64,000 nucleotides of DNA from Burkholderiales bacterium 8X (GTDB lineage Bacteria > Pseudomonadota > Gammaproteobacteria > Burkholderiales > Burkholderiaceae_C): the NCBI GenBank assembly GCA_902506565.1, contig LR732703.1, forward strand, positions 1,906,025 to 1,970,024, read 5' to 3'. Below are positions 56,809 through 64,000 of the stretch, piece by piece. The translations under genes and the position numbers were made by a program. The notes under the pieces are model-generated. The model was given only the letters and a program-made list of their open reading frames with translations. It was not told the origin of the DNA and made no database searches. Within the stretch, counting starts at the first letter, position 1. Each line of letters opens with the position of its first letter.

Positions 56809-57321
56809 ATGCTCGTTCGCCGCCTGGTTGCCGCCGACGTGGACGCCTACCGCCGGTTGATGCTCGAGGCCTATGCCCGCCATCCCGAGGCTTTCACCTC
56901 GAGCGCCGAGGAACGCGCCGCCTTGCCGGTCGAGTGGTGGCGTCAGCGGCTCGATCACGCAGCCGACGCGCCGCAACAGGTGTTCGGCGCATTCATCGAC
57001 GATCGCCTGATCGGCTCGGTCGGCTTGTTGTTCGATGCACGCCTCAAGTCGCGGCACAAGGCGGAACTGTTCGGCATGTACGTGGCGGACACCGCAAGAG
57101 GACAGGGTGCAGGCCATGCCTTGGTCGATGCGGCCATCCGGGCCGCGATCGCGCGCGAAGCGACCGTGTTGCAGCTGACCGTGACCGAGGGCAACCGTTC
57201 TGCCGAGCGGCTCTACGACCGGTGCGGCTTCGAGGTTTTCGGCATCGAGCCACTTGCCGTTCGCATCGACGGACGCTACCTGTCGAAGGTACACCGCTGG
57301 CGCCGCCTTTATGGAAGTTGA
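56809..57321 (+). CDS. GNAT family N-acetyltransferase
   Basis: Acetyltransferase of about 170 residues. The acetyl-CoA motif is MYVADTARGQGAGHALVDAAI, and the C-terminal NRSAERLYDRCGFEVFGIEP completes the fold. I took the ATG at 56809; a TTG overlapping the sbcB stop (56794) would add five residues. Family members of this type acetylate protein N-termini or small amines; the target is unknown. Co-transcription with sbcB and the sirtuin gene is likely. Confidence 0.85.
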   Translation: MLVRRLVAADVDAYRRLMLEAYARHPEAFTSSAEERAALPVEWWRQRLDHAADAPQQVFGAFIDDRLIGSVGLLFDARLKSRHKAELFGMYVADTARGQGAGHALVDAAIRAAIAREATVLQLTVTEGNRSAERLYDRCGFEVFGIEPLAVRIDGRYLSKVHRWRRLYGS

Positions 57322-57324
57322 AGC

Positions 57325-58161
57325 ATGACTGCCGTCCTTGACGACCTCGATCGACTCGAATCCTTCGCCCTTCGGCACCAGCGCCTTTTCGTCCTGACCG
57401 GCGCGGGTTGCAGCACGGAGTCGGGCATTCCGGACTATCGCGACCGCAATGGCGACTGGAAGCGCGCTTCGCCGATCACGGTGCAAGCCTTCACCGGCGA
57501 CGCGCTCGCCCGGCGCCGCTACTGGGCTCGCAGCCTGGTCGGCTGGCGTGCGATGGGGCAGGCGCGACCGGGTGCCGCGCATCAAGCCTTGGCCGACCTC
57601 GAGAACGCGGGGCGCGTCGAGATGCTGCTGACCCAGAACGTGGATGGCCTGCATCACGCGGCCGGCAGCCGTCGCGTCATCGACCTCCACGGTCGGATCG
57701 ACACGGTTCGCTGCCTGCAATGCCAGGCACTCAGCCCTCGCGCCGAACTCCAGCAGGCGCTGATGATGCGCAATCCGCGCTTCGCCGCGCTGACCGCTAC
57801 GGTGGCGCCGGACGGCGACGCCGACCTCGAGAACCTCGACTTCTCGCAGTTCGACGTGCCGGATTGCGCCGTGTGCGGCGGCATGCTGAAGCCGGACGTG
57901 GTCTTCTTCGGCGAGAACGTTCCGCGCGATCGCGTCGATGCCGCCTTCGAGGCGCTCCAGGCATCCGACGCCATGCTGGTGCTGGGTTCGTCGCTGATGG
58001 TCTATTCGGGGCTTCGCTTCGTGAAGCGAGCTGCCGAAATCGGCATACCGATCGCAGCCGTGAACCTCGGCCGAACCCGCGGCGACGAGCATTTCGAGTT
58101 CAAGGTCGACCAGCCGGTCGGGCCGACCCTGGCGGAACTCGCGCGCAAGTTCAGCGCATGA
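57325..58161 (+). CDS. NAD-dependent protein deacetylase, SIR2 family
   Basis: Sirtuin of 278 residues. NAD-binding motif GAGCSTESGIPDYRD, catalytic His in DLHGRID, and TQNVDGLHHAAGS are present, with a four-cysteine zinc site from CLQC and CAVC. FFGENVP and GSSLMVYSG complete the Rossmann part. It is three bases after an acetyltransferase gene, a fitting acetylation/deacetylation pair. It converges on the cytosine-deaminase-like gene with an 11-base overlap of the two 3' ends. Confidence 0.93.
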   Translation: MTAVLDDLDRLESFALRHQRLFVLTGAGCSTESGIPDYRDRNGDWKRASPITVQAFTGDALARRRYWARSLVGWRAMGQARPGAAHQALADLENAGRVEMLLTQNVDGLHHAAGSRRVIDLHGRIDTVRCLQCQALSPRAELQQALMMRNPRFAALTATVAPDGDADLENLDFSQFDVPDCAVCGGMLKPDVVFFGENVPRDRVDAAFEALQASDAMLVLGSSLMVYSGLRFVKRAAEIGIPIAAVNLGRTRGDEHFEFKVDQPVGPTLAELARKFSA

Positions 58162-59422
58162 ACGCCGTGCCGGCCGGTCGGCCGTCGAGCTTGAGCGAGG
58201 CTTGGAGCGGCGCGGTCTCGGCGACCAGGCGACCCAGGCGGTAGACCTTGAGGCGCGTGGCTCGAAGGCGAATCGCCTCGACCGGATCCCGCGCCTGCAG
58301 CAACACGAAGCTGGCGTCGCAACCCTTCTCGAGTCCGTAGTTGGCCAGGCCGAACACCTTGGCGGCATTCACCGTCACGGCCTCGAAGCATTGAAGAATC
58401 CCTTGCTGGCTGGTCATCTGCGCCACGTGCAGCCCCATGTGCGCGACTTCGAGCATGTCGCCCGAACCCATGCCGTACCAGGGGTCCATCACGCAGTCGT
58501 GTCCGAAGGCGACGTTCACGCCGGCCGCCATCAGCTCCGGGACGCGGGTCATGCCGCGGCGTTTCGGGTAGCTGTCGTGCCGGCCCTGCAGCGTGATGTT
58601 GATCAGCGGATTCGCGACGACGCTCACGCCGCTTTCCGCGATCAGCGGCAGCAATTTGCTCACGTAGTAGTTGTCCATCGAATGCATCGACGTGCAATGT
58701 GATCCGTTGACGCGGCCCTGCAAGCCGAGCCGCTGGGTCTCGAAGGCGAGTGTCTCGATATGGCGCGAGAGCGGATCGTCCGATTCGTCGCAATGCATGT
58801 CGACCCGAAGGCCCCGGTCGGCGGCCAACTCGCACAGCATGCGAACGCTGGCGGCGCCCTCGGCCATGGTGCGCTCGAAGTGCGGAATGCCGCCCATCAC
58901 GTCGACGCCTTTGTCGAGCGCGCGCGTGAGGTTCTCGACGCCGCCGGGCGTTCGCAGCACGCCGTCCTGTGGAAAGGCCACGAGCTGCAGGTCGAGATAC
59001 GGCGCCACCTGCTTCTTGACTTCGAGCAGCGCATCGACCGCCAGCAGGCTCGGGTCGCTGGTATCCACGTGGCTGCGAATGGCGAGCAGGCCCTTGGCGA
59101 CGGCCCAGTCGCAATAGGCCAGGGCGCGTTCGATCAAGGCTTCGGCCTTGAGCAACGGCTTCAACTCGCCCCAGAGCGCAATCCCTTCGAGCAGCGTGCC
59201 GCTCGCATTGACCCGCGGCAGGCCGTAGCTCAGTGTCGCGTCCATGTGGAAGTGCGGATCGACGAAGTGCGGGCTGAGCAGGAGCCCATCGGCATCGAGC
59301 TTGTCGTGCGCGGGTGCGTCGAGGCCTGGGGCGACATCGGTGATGCGGCCATCTTGCACGGCGATCGACATGCCGGTTCGGCCGTCGGGGAGGGTGGCGT
59401 TGTGGACCAGGAGGTCGAGCAT
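58151..59422 (-). CDS. Cytosine deaminase-like amidohydrolase
   Basis: Metal-dependent amidohydrolase of 423 residues close to CodA. Metal-ligand motifs: HFHMD (His57, His59), later RVDMHCDESDD, NGSHCTSMHS and GHDCVMDPWYGMGSG. It probably deaminates cytosine or a related pyrimidine or purine. AAGGAAC lies upstream of the ATG. It follows an ABC importer of the nucleoside/BmpA type on the same strand (37-base gap), so the import system likely provides its substrate. Confidence 0.87.
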   Translation of the reverse strand: MLDLLVHNATLPDGRTGMSIAVQDGRITDVAPGLDAPAHDKLDADGLLLSPHFVDPHFHMDATLSYGLPRVNASGTLLEGIALWGELKPLLKAEALIERALAYCDWAVAKGLLAIRSHVDTSDPSLLAVDALLEVKKQVAPYLDLQLVAFPQDGVLRTPGGVENLTRALDKGVDVMGGIPHFERTMAEGAASVRMLCELAADRGLRVDMHCDESDDPLSRHIETLAFETQRLGLQGRVNGSHCTSMHSMDNYYVSKLLPLIAESGVSVVANPLINITLQGRHDSYPKRRGMTRVPELMAAGVNVAFGHDCVMDPWYGMGSGDMLEVAHMGLHVAQMTSQQGILQCFEAVTVNAAKVFGLANYGLEKGCDASFVLLQARDPVEAIRLRATRLKVYRLGRLVAETAPLQASLKLDGRPAGTAFMR

Positions 59423-59459
59423 GGAGTTCCTTGAATTCGGATGACCGGCGCTGAACGAC

Positions 59460-60383
59460 CTAGCGCTCGCCTTTGCGATACGGCTTCATCAACGCCTGCG
59501 GATAGCTGGCCTTGCGCGCCACCAGCACCAGCGCGACGATCGAGAGCACGTACGGCAGCATCAGATACACCTGGTACGGCAACACCGCATCGCCGGACTG
59601 CTGCAATCGCAATTGCAGCGCATCGAAGAACGCGAAGAGCAGCGCGCCCAGCAAGGCCTTGCCGGGCCGCCAGGACGCGAACACCACCAGGGCGATGCAG
59701 ATCCAGCCGCGGCCGTTGATCATGTTGAAGAAGAAGGCGTTGAATGCCGACAGCGTCAGGAACGACCCGGCCACGCCCATCAGGGCCGATCCGGCGACGA
59801 TGGCGCCCGTCCGGGTGGCGATGACCGAGATGCCCTGGCCTTCGGCAGCCTGGGGGTTCTCGCCGACCATCCGCACCGCGAGGCCTGCCGGAGTGCGCAA
59901 GAGCAGGTAGCCGATCACCGGCACCAGCACCAGGGCCAGCAAGGTGAGCGGCGTCTGGGCCTGCAGCACGGGCACCGGCAGCCAGTCCATCGGTGCGAAG
60001 GGCGTGACCGTCGGCGGCGTGCTGACCTTCGGAAAATTCACCCGATAGCCGTAGTAGCTCAACGCCGTTGCCAGCAGCGTGATGCCGAGGCCGGACACAT
60101 GCTGCGACAGCGCCAACCCGACCGTCAGCAGCGCATGCAGGAGCCCGAACACCGCACCCGTCAGCGCCGCGACACCGACGCCGACCCACAAGGGCGCGCC
60201 GGCGTAGACGGCCAGCCAACCGGCGAAGGCGCCAGCCACCATGATTCCCTCGATGCCGAGGTTGAGCACCCCGGCCCGTTCGCAGAGCAGCACGCCCAGC
60301 GTGCCGAAGACCAGGGGCGTCGCGATGCGCAGCACCGCGACCCAGAAGGACGCGTTGCCGAGGATGTCGAGCAGGTCGCTCAC
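59460..60383 (-). CDS. ABC transporter permease (BmpA-type importer, second permease)
   Basis: Inner-membrane permease of 307 residues with about 9-10 hydrophobic helices (for example ATPLVFGTLGVLLCERAGVLNLGIEGIM and GWICIALVVFASWRPGKALLGALLFAF), the layout of BMP/nucleoside permeases (PF02653, BPD_transp_2 type). The start is GTG overlapping the stop of the other permease (GTGA). It lies between that permease and the deaminase gene. Confidence 0.88.
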   Translation of the reverse strand: MSDLLDILGNASFWVAVLRIATPLVFGTLGVLLCERAGVLNLGIEGIMVAGAFAGWLAVYAGAPLWVGVGVAALTGAVFGLLHALLTVGLALSQHVSGLGITLLATALSYYGYRVNFPKVSTPPTVTPFAPMDWLPVPVLQAQTPLTLLALVLVPVIGYLLLRTPAGLAVRMVGENPQAAEGQGISVIATRTGAIVAGSALMGVAGSFLTLSAFNAFFFNMINGRGWICIALVVFASWRPGKALLGALLFAFFDALQLRLQQSGDAVLPYQVYLMLPYVLSIVALVLVARKASYPQALMKPYRKGER

Positions 60384-61441
60384 TTCCGGCGCACCCGGAA
60401 TTGCGTGAGGAGGCCGGCGACCAGCACCGCGATCAGCGATGCGGCGACGATCACGTCCGCGATATAGGTCGGTACGCCGATCGCGCGGCTCATCGTGTCG
60501 GCGCCGACCAGGACGCCCGCCACGAACACGCCGGCCGCGATCACGCCAAGCGGATGCAAGCCGGCCAGCATCGCGATCACGATGCCGCTGTAGCCGTAGC
60601 CGGGCGACATGTCGAGCGTGACGTAGCTGGTGCGCCCGGCGACTTCGATCGCCCCGGCCAGGCCGGCGAGCGCGCCGGAGCCGAGCGCCACCAGCACCAT
60701 GGTTCGGGTGACCGGCACGCCCGCGAAGGCCGCCGCGCGAGGATTGGCGCCGAGGGCTCGAATGTCGAACCCAGGCACGGTGAATCGGAAGATGGTCCAG
60801 GTCGCGATCGCCGCCGCAATCGCCCAAATGAGCCCGGTGTGCACACGGGTCTGCGCCACCAGCTTGCCGAGTTCCAGCTCGGGCAGCAGCGCGACGCTCT
60901 GCGGCCAGCCCATGGCGGTCGGGTCTTTCATGGGGCCATCGAGCAGGGCGCCGACACCGAGCAGCACGATGAAGTTGAAGAGCAGCGTGGTCACGACCTC
61001 GTCGACGCCGGCCTTGGTCTTCAGCAGCGCCGGGCCGAGCAGCAGCAAGGCGCCGGCGGCGGCCGCGGCCAGCATCATCAGCGGGAACAGCAGCCACGCC
61101 GGCGCCGCCCAGCCTTCGCCGCCGTGCATGCCGCCGACCGCGATGGCCGCCAGCGCGCCGGCGTACAGCTGGCCCTCGGCGCCGATGTTGAAGAGCCGCG
61201 CCTTGAAGGCCACGGTGGCGGAGAGCCCGGTGAGGATCAGCGGAATGGCCCGGGTCAGCGTCTCGCTCCACGCGAACACCGAGCCGAAGCCGCCATGCAG
61301 CAGCAAGGCGTAGGTGCGGCCGACCGGTGCGCCGGCCCACAGCACCAGCAGCGCGCTCACCAGCAGCGTAAAGCCGACCGCGCCGATCGGCGCCAGCACC
61401 ATGGCGGCGCGCGATACCCGATAGCGGCGTTCGAGCCTCAC
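60380..61441 (-). CDS. ABC transporter permease (BmpA-type importer, first permease)
   Basis: Inner-membrane permease of 353 residues with about ten hydrophobic helices and the conserved RLFNIGAEGQLYAGALAAI and KAGVDEVVTTLLFNFIVLL of the BPD_transp_2 family. The GTG start overlaps the stop of the ATPase gene (GTGA), giving MRLERRYRVSRAAMVL. It forms the channel with the second permease. Confidence 0.87.
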   Translation of the reverse strand: MRLERRYRVSRAAMVLAPIGAVGFTLLVSALLVLWAGAPVGRTYALLLHGGFGSVFAWSETLTRAIPLILTGLSATVAFKARLFNIGAEGQLYAGALAAIAVGGMHGGEGWAAPAWLLFPLMMLAAAAAGALLLLGPALLKTKAGVDEVVTTLLFNFIVLLGVGALLDGPMKDPTAMGWPQSVALLPELELGKLVAQTRVHTGLIWAIAAAIATWTIFRFTVPGFDIRALGANPRAAAFAGVPVTRTMVLVALGSGALAGLAGAIEVAGRTSYVTLDMSPGYGYSGIVIAMLAGLHPLGVIAAGVFVAGVLVGADTMSRAIGVPTYIADVIVAASLIAVLVAGLLTQFRVRRK

Positions 61442-63009
61442 TTGGGCGAGCCGGCCATGGCGAGGCCGATGGCCTCGCGCGTCCAGGCGGATGCCGGACG
61501 CGGCTCGCCGAGCTCGCCGCCGTGCATCACCGCCACCCGATCGCCGAGCGCGAGCACTTCGTCCAGGTCGTCCGAGATCAGCAGCACGGCGGCGCCGGCA
61601 TCCCGCGCCTCGACCAGTTGCCGCTGCACGTAGGCCACCGCACCGATGTCCAGGCCCCAGGTCGGCTGGTGCGCGACGATGAGGCGAGGAACGCGCCGCG
61701 GGGCCGGAGCCGAGCCGTGGCCGCTGCGGCTGCGGCTGCCGACCGGGTCGCCATCGTCCGGCGCAAGCAACGCGCGCCCCAGGATCAGCTTCTGCATGTT
61801 GCCGCCCGAGAGCGATCGGGCTGGCGAATCGAGCCCCGCGCCGCGCACGTCGAAGGCTTCTTCGATGCGGCGTGCATAAAGCCGCGCGACGCGCCGGCGA
61901 ATCCAGCTCGCCCGTGAAAACGCGGGGCTGCGCAAACGTTCGGCGACCGCGTTCTCCCAGAGCGGCAGGTCGCCGATCAGGCCGACCGCATGGCGATCTT
62001 CCGGAATGCGCGCCACGCCGCGCCGCGCCAGCCGGGCGGGCGAAGCGGGCAGGGCGCGGCCCATCAGCTGCACGGTGCCGGCAATGGCCGAGCGCGTGCC
62101 GCACAGGAGTTCGGCCAATGCCAACTGGCCGTTGCCCGAGACACCGGCGATCGCAGTGATCTCGCCGGCGCGCAGCTGCAGGTTCACATCCCGCAGTCGG
62201 TCGCGGCCGCTACCGCCGGTGCGAACCCGCTCCAGCACGCAGACCGCATCGCCGACCTGCTGCGCGGGCCGCCGCTTCACGCTGTCGACCGAATGCCCGA
62301 CCATCCAGAGCGCCAGCTGGGCCTCGGTCGTGTCCCGGGTCGCGGCCTCGGCGACCAGCTTGCCGGCGCGCAGGACCGCGATGCGGTGCGAAACCCGCAG
62401 CACTTCCGGCAGCTTGTGGCTGATGAAGATGATCGAAAGCCCTTCGGCCACCATCTGCGCGAGCGTCGCGAAAAGCGCTTCGCTTTCCTGCGGCGTCAAC
62501 ACCGCGGTCGGCTCGTCCAGGATCAGGATGCGGGCGCCGCGAAACAGCGCCTTCAGGATTTCCACCCGTTGGCGCTCGCCAACCGAGAGGCTGCCGACCG
62601 GCGCATCCGGCTGCACCGGCAGGCCGAACTTGCGGGACACCTCCAGCAATCTCGCCCGCGCCTGGCTTCGACGCGAAAACGGCAGCCAGGCCGACTCGGT
62701 GCCGAGCATCACGTTGTCGAGCACGCTCAGGTTGTCCGCCAGGCTGAAATGCTGATGCACCATGCCGATGCCGGCGGCCAGCGCCGCCTTCGGATTGCCG
62801 GGTGCGAGAGCCTGTCCATCGACCTCGATCTCGCCCTCGTCTGCGGTGTAGTGGCCGAACAGGATCGACATCAGCGTCGACTTGCCGGCGCCGTTTTCGC
62901 CCAGCAGCGCCAGCACTTCGCCGCGATCGAGCGCGAGCGAGATGTCGTCGTTCGCCAGCAAGCCGCCGAAGCGCTTGCTGATATGCCGAAGGGAAAGCAC
63001 CGGCGCCAT
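61438..63009 (-). CDS. ABC transporter ATP-binding protein (double ATPase, BmpA-type)
   Basis: Double ATPase of 523 residues energising the importer. First ATPase: Walker A GENGAGKST (about 37-45), signature SLSVGERQRVEI, Walker B ILILDEPTAVLTP. Second ATPase: degenerate Walker A GVSGNGQ, signature SLSGGNMQKLILG, and Walker B region RLIVAHQPTWGLD. Between signature and Walker B lies an unusual stretch of about 25 Gly/Ser/Arg/Ala/Pro-rich residues (about 415-440) not expected in the family. Start is ATG giving MAPVLSLRHISKRFG. Confidence 0.9.
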   Translation of the reverse strand: MAPVLSLRHISKRFGGLLANDDISLALDRGEVLALLGENGAGKSTLMSILFGHYTADEGEIEVDGQALAPGNPKAALAAGIGMVHQHFSLADNLSVLDNVMLGTESAWLPFSRRSQARARLLEVSRKFGLPVQPDAPVGSLSVGERQRVEILKALFRGARILILDEPTAVLTPQESEALFATLAQMVAEGLSIIFISHKLPEVLRVSHRIAVLRAGKLVAEAATRDTTEAQLALWMVGHSVDSVKRRPAQQVGDAVCVLERVRTGGSGRDRLRDVNLQLRAGEITAIAGVSGNGQLALAELLCGTRSAIAGTVQLMGRALPASPARLARRGVARIPEDRHAVGLIGDLPLWENAVAERLRSPAFSRASWIRRRVARLYARRIEEAFDVRGAGLDSPARSLSGGNMQKLILGRALLAPDDGDPVGSRSRSGHGSAPAPRRVPRLIVAHQPTWGLDIGAVAYVQRQLVEARDAGAAVLLISDDLDEVLALGDRVAVMHGGELGEPRPASAWTREAIGLAMAGSPK

Positions 63010-63105
63010 GCGTCACCTACCGGGCAGCCGGCCGGCCCGCCGCTGCGCCTGCAGCGTGCCGGTCGCGGGGACTTCGAGGTTCGCGTGCAACGATGGCCGC
63101 GGGCT

Positions 63106-64000
63106 TCACTTGGCGGTGGACTTGGGCGCGCCGTCGTCGACCTTCACGGCGAACTTGCCTGCGCGGATGTCCGCCTCCTTCGCCTTCACCTTGGCCACGA
63201 TCTCGGCGGGCACCTTCTTCTCGAAGGTGCCGAGCGGCGCGAGCTCGGAGCCCTTGTGCTTCATCGTCGAGTAGACGCCGTAGTCTTCTGCGGTGAATTT
63301 GCCGTCCTTTGCGAGCTGGATGGCCCGGTCGGCCGAGGGCTCGAAGTTCCACAGCGCCGATGCCACCACCGTCTCCGGATACTTGTCCTGAGTGTCGATC
63401 ACGTTGCCGATCGCGAGCTTGCCTTTTTCCTTGGCGGCATCGCTCACGCCGAAGCGCTCGGCGTACATCACGTCGGCGCCCTTGTCCATCATCGCGAACG
63501 CGGCTTCCTTCGCCTTGGGCGGATCGAACCAGCTGTTGATGAAGCTCACGCTGAACTCCACCTTCGGATTGACTTCGCGCGCGCCTGCCATGAAGGCGTT
63601 CATCAGCCGGTTCACTTCCGGAATCGGGAACCCGCCCACCATCCCGATCTTGTTCGACTTGGTCATCCCGCCCGCCACCATGCCCGACAGGTAGGCCGGC
63701 TCCTGGATGTAGTTGTCGAACACCGAGAAGTTGGGCGCCACCGGCTTGCCCGACGACCCCATCAGAAACGACACCTTCGGAAAGTCCTTGGCCACCTTCC
63801 GCGCCGCCGCCTCCACCGCGAACGCTTCGCCCAGGATCAATTGGCTCCCGCCGGTCGCATATTCCCGCAGCACCCGTTCGTAATCCGCATTGGCCACGTT
63901 CTCCGTCGCCTTGTATTCGATCTCCCCCCGAGCCTCCGCCGCCTTCAGCGCCTTGTGGATCCGCCCCACCCACTGCTGCTCGAACGGCACCGTATAAACG
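63106..64000 (-). CDS. BMP family ABC transporter substrate-binding protein (5' end off window)
   Basis: Periplasmic binding protein of the Med/BmpA family. The visible 298 codons run open to the right edge as ...VYTVPFEQQWVGRIHKALKAAEARG, so the signal peptide lies beyond the window. Conserved segments include FLMGSSGKPVAPNFSVFDNYIQEPAYLSG, INSWFDPPKAKEAAFAMMDKGADVMYAERFGV and YPETVVASALWNFEPSADR. The stop is 96 bases before the ATPase gene. Family members bind purine nucleosides or nucleobases. Confidence 0.93.
   Translation of the reverse strand, partial: VYTVPFEQQWVGRIHKALKAAEARGEIEYKATENVANADYERVLREYATGGSQLILGEAFAVEAAARKVAKDFPKVSFLMGSSGKPVAPNFSVFDNYIQEPAYLSGMVAGGMTKSNKIGMVGGFPIPEVNRLMNAFMAGAREVNPKVEFSVSFINSWFDPPKAKEAAFAMMDKGADVMYAERFGVSDAAKEKGKLAIGNVIDTQDKYPETVVASALWNFEPSADRAIQLAKDGKFTAEDYGVYSTMKHKGSELAPLGTFEKKVPAEIVAKVKAKEADIRAGKFAVKVDDGAPKSTAK

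Overview
This window is core chromosome of a high-GC betaproteobacterium of the order Burkholderiales, most likely a Comamonadaceae member close to Variovorax or Ramlibacter. That placement is an inference from the strong G/C third-position bias, the gene orders (rpsB to rnhB; exbB-exbD-lpxK-Trm112-kdsB-adk; icd/clpS/clpA) and the protein sequences. I see no insertion sequence, phage, CRISPR array, tRNA or rRNA, and no defence island. The most interesting content is metabolic and regulatory.

Layout. 1-1476: end of a minus-strand amino-acid/amidase locus. 1662-16897: a long plus-strand run for translation and envelope assembly (rpsB, tsf, pyrH, frr, uppS, cdsA, dxr, rseP, bamA, skp, lpxD, fabZ, lpxA, lpxB, rnhB and an rRNA/tRNA methyltransferase), with many stop/start overlaps. 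17018-22850: carA-carB, a Kdo hydroxylase gene and greA. 22864-30150: a membrane protein, an orphan glycosyltransferase and yhbY on the minus strand, then rlmE, ftsH, folP, glmM and an acetyltransferase. 30163-35737: a five-gene minus-strand fatty-acid type operon that pairs an ACAD10/11-like acyl-CoA dehydrogenase with an aminoglycoside-phosphotransferase-like kinase, plus enoyl-CoA hydratase, 3-hydroxyacyl-CoA dehydrogenase and a Crp/Fnr regulator. By analogy with the Lva and ACAD10/11 systems this may degrade 4-hydroxy acids.

35787-43832: a FimV-like protein, a transporter plus 2-hydroxyacid dehydrogenase pair, a small conserved protein downstream of lexA with a structured intergenic region, lexA with an SOS box, asparaginase, and a membrane/periplasmic pair of unknown function. 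43833-47601: the minus-strand set exbB-exbD-lpxK-Trm112-kdsB-adk, which feeds lipid A and Kdo synthesis. 47921-57321: xseA, sodB, two small exported proteins, icd, clpS-clpA, sbcB and an acetyltransferase. 57325-64000: a sirtuin, then a minus-strand cytosine-deaminase-like amidohydrolase with a BmpA-type ABC importer (two permeases, a double ATPase and a substrate-binding protein cut by the window edge), probably for nucleobase or nucleoside uptake and deamination.

Lipid A and Kdo genes appear in three separate places (lpxD/fabZ/lpxA/lpxB, lpxK/kdsB and the Kdo hydroxylase). Several intrinsic terminators are clear. Some starts are TTG, supported by Shine-Dalgarno position (exbB, ftsH) or by stop/start coupling (kdsB).
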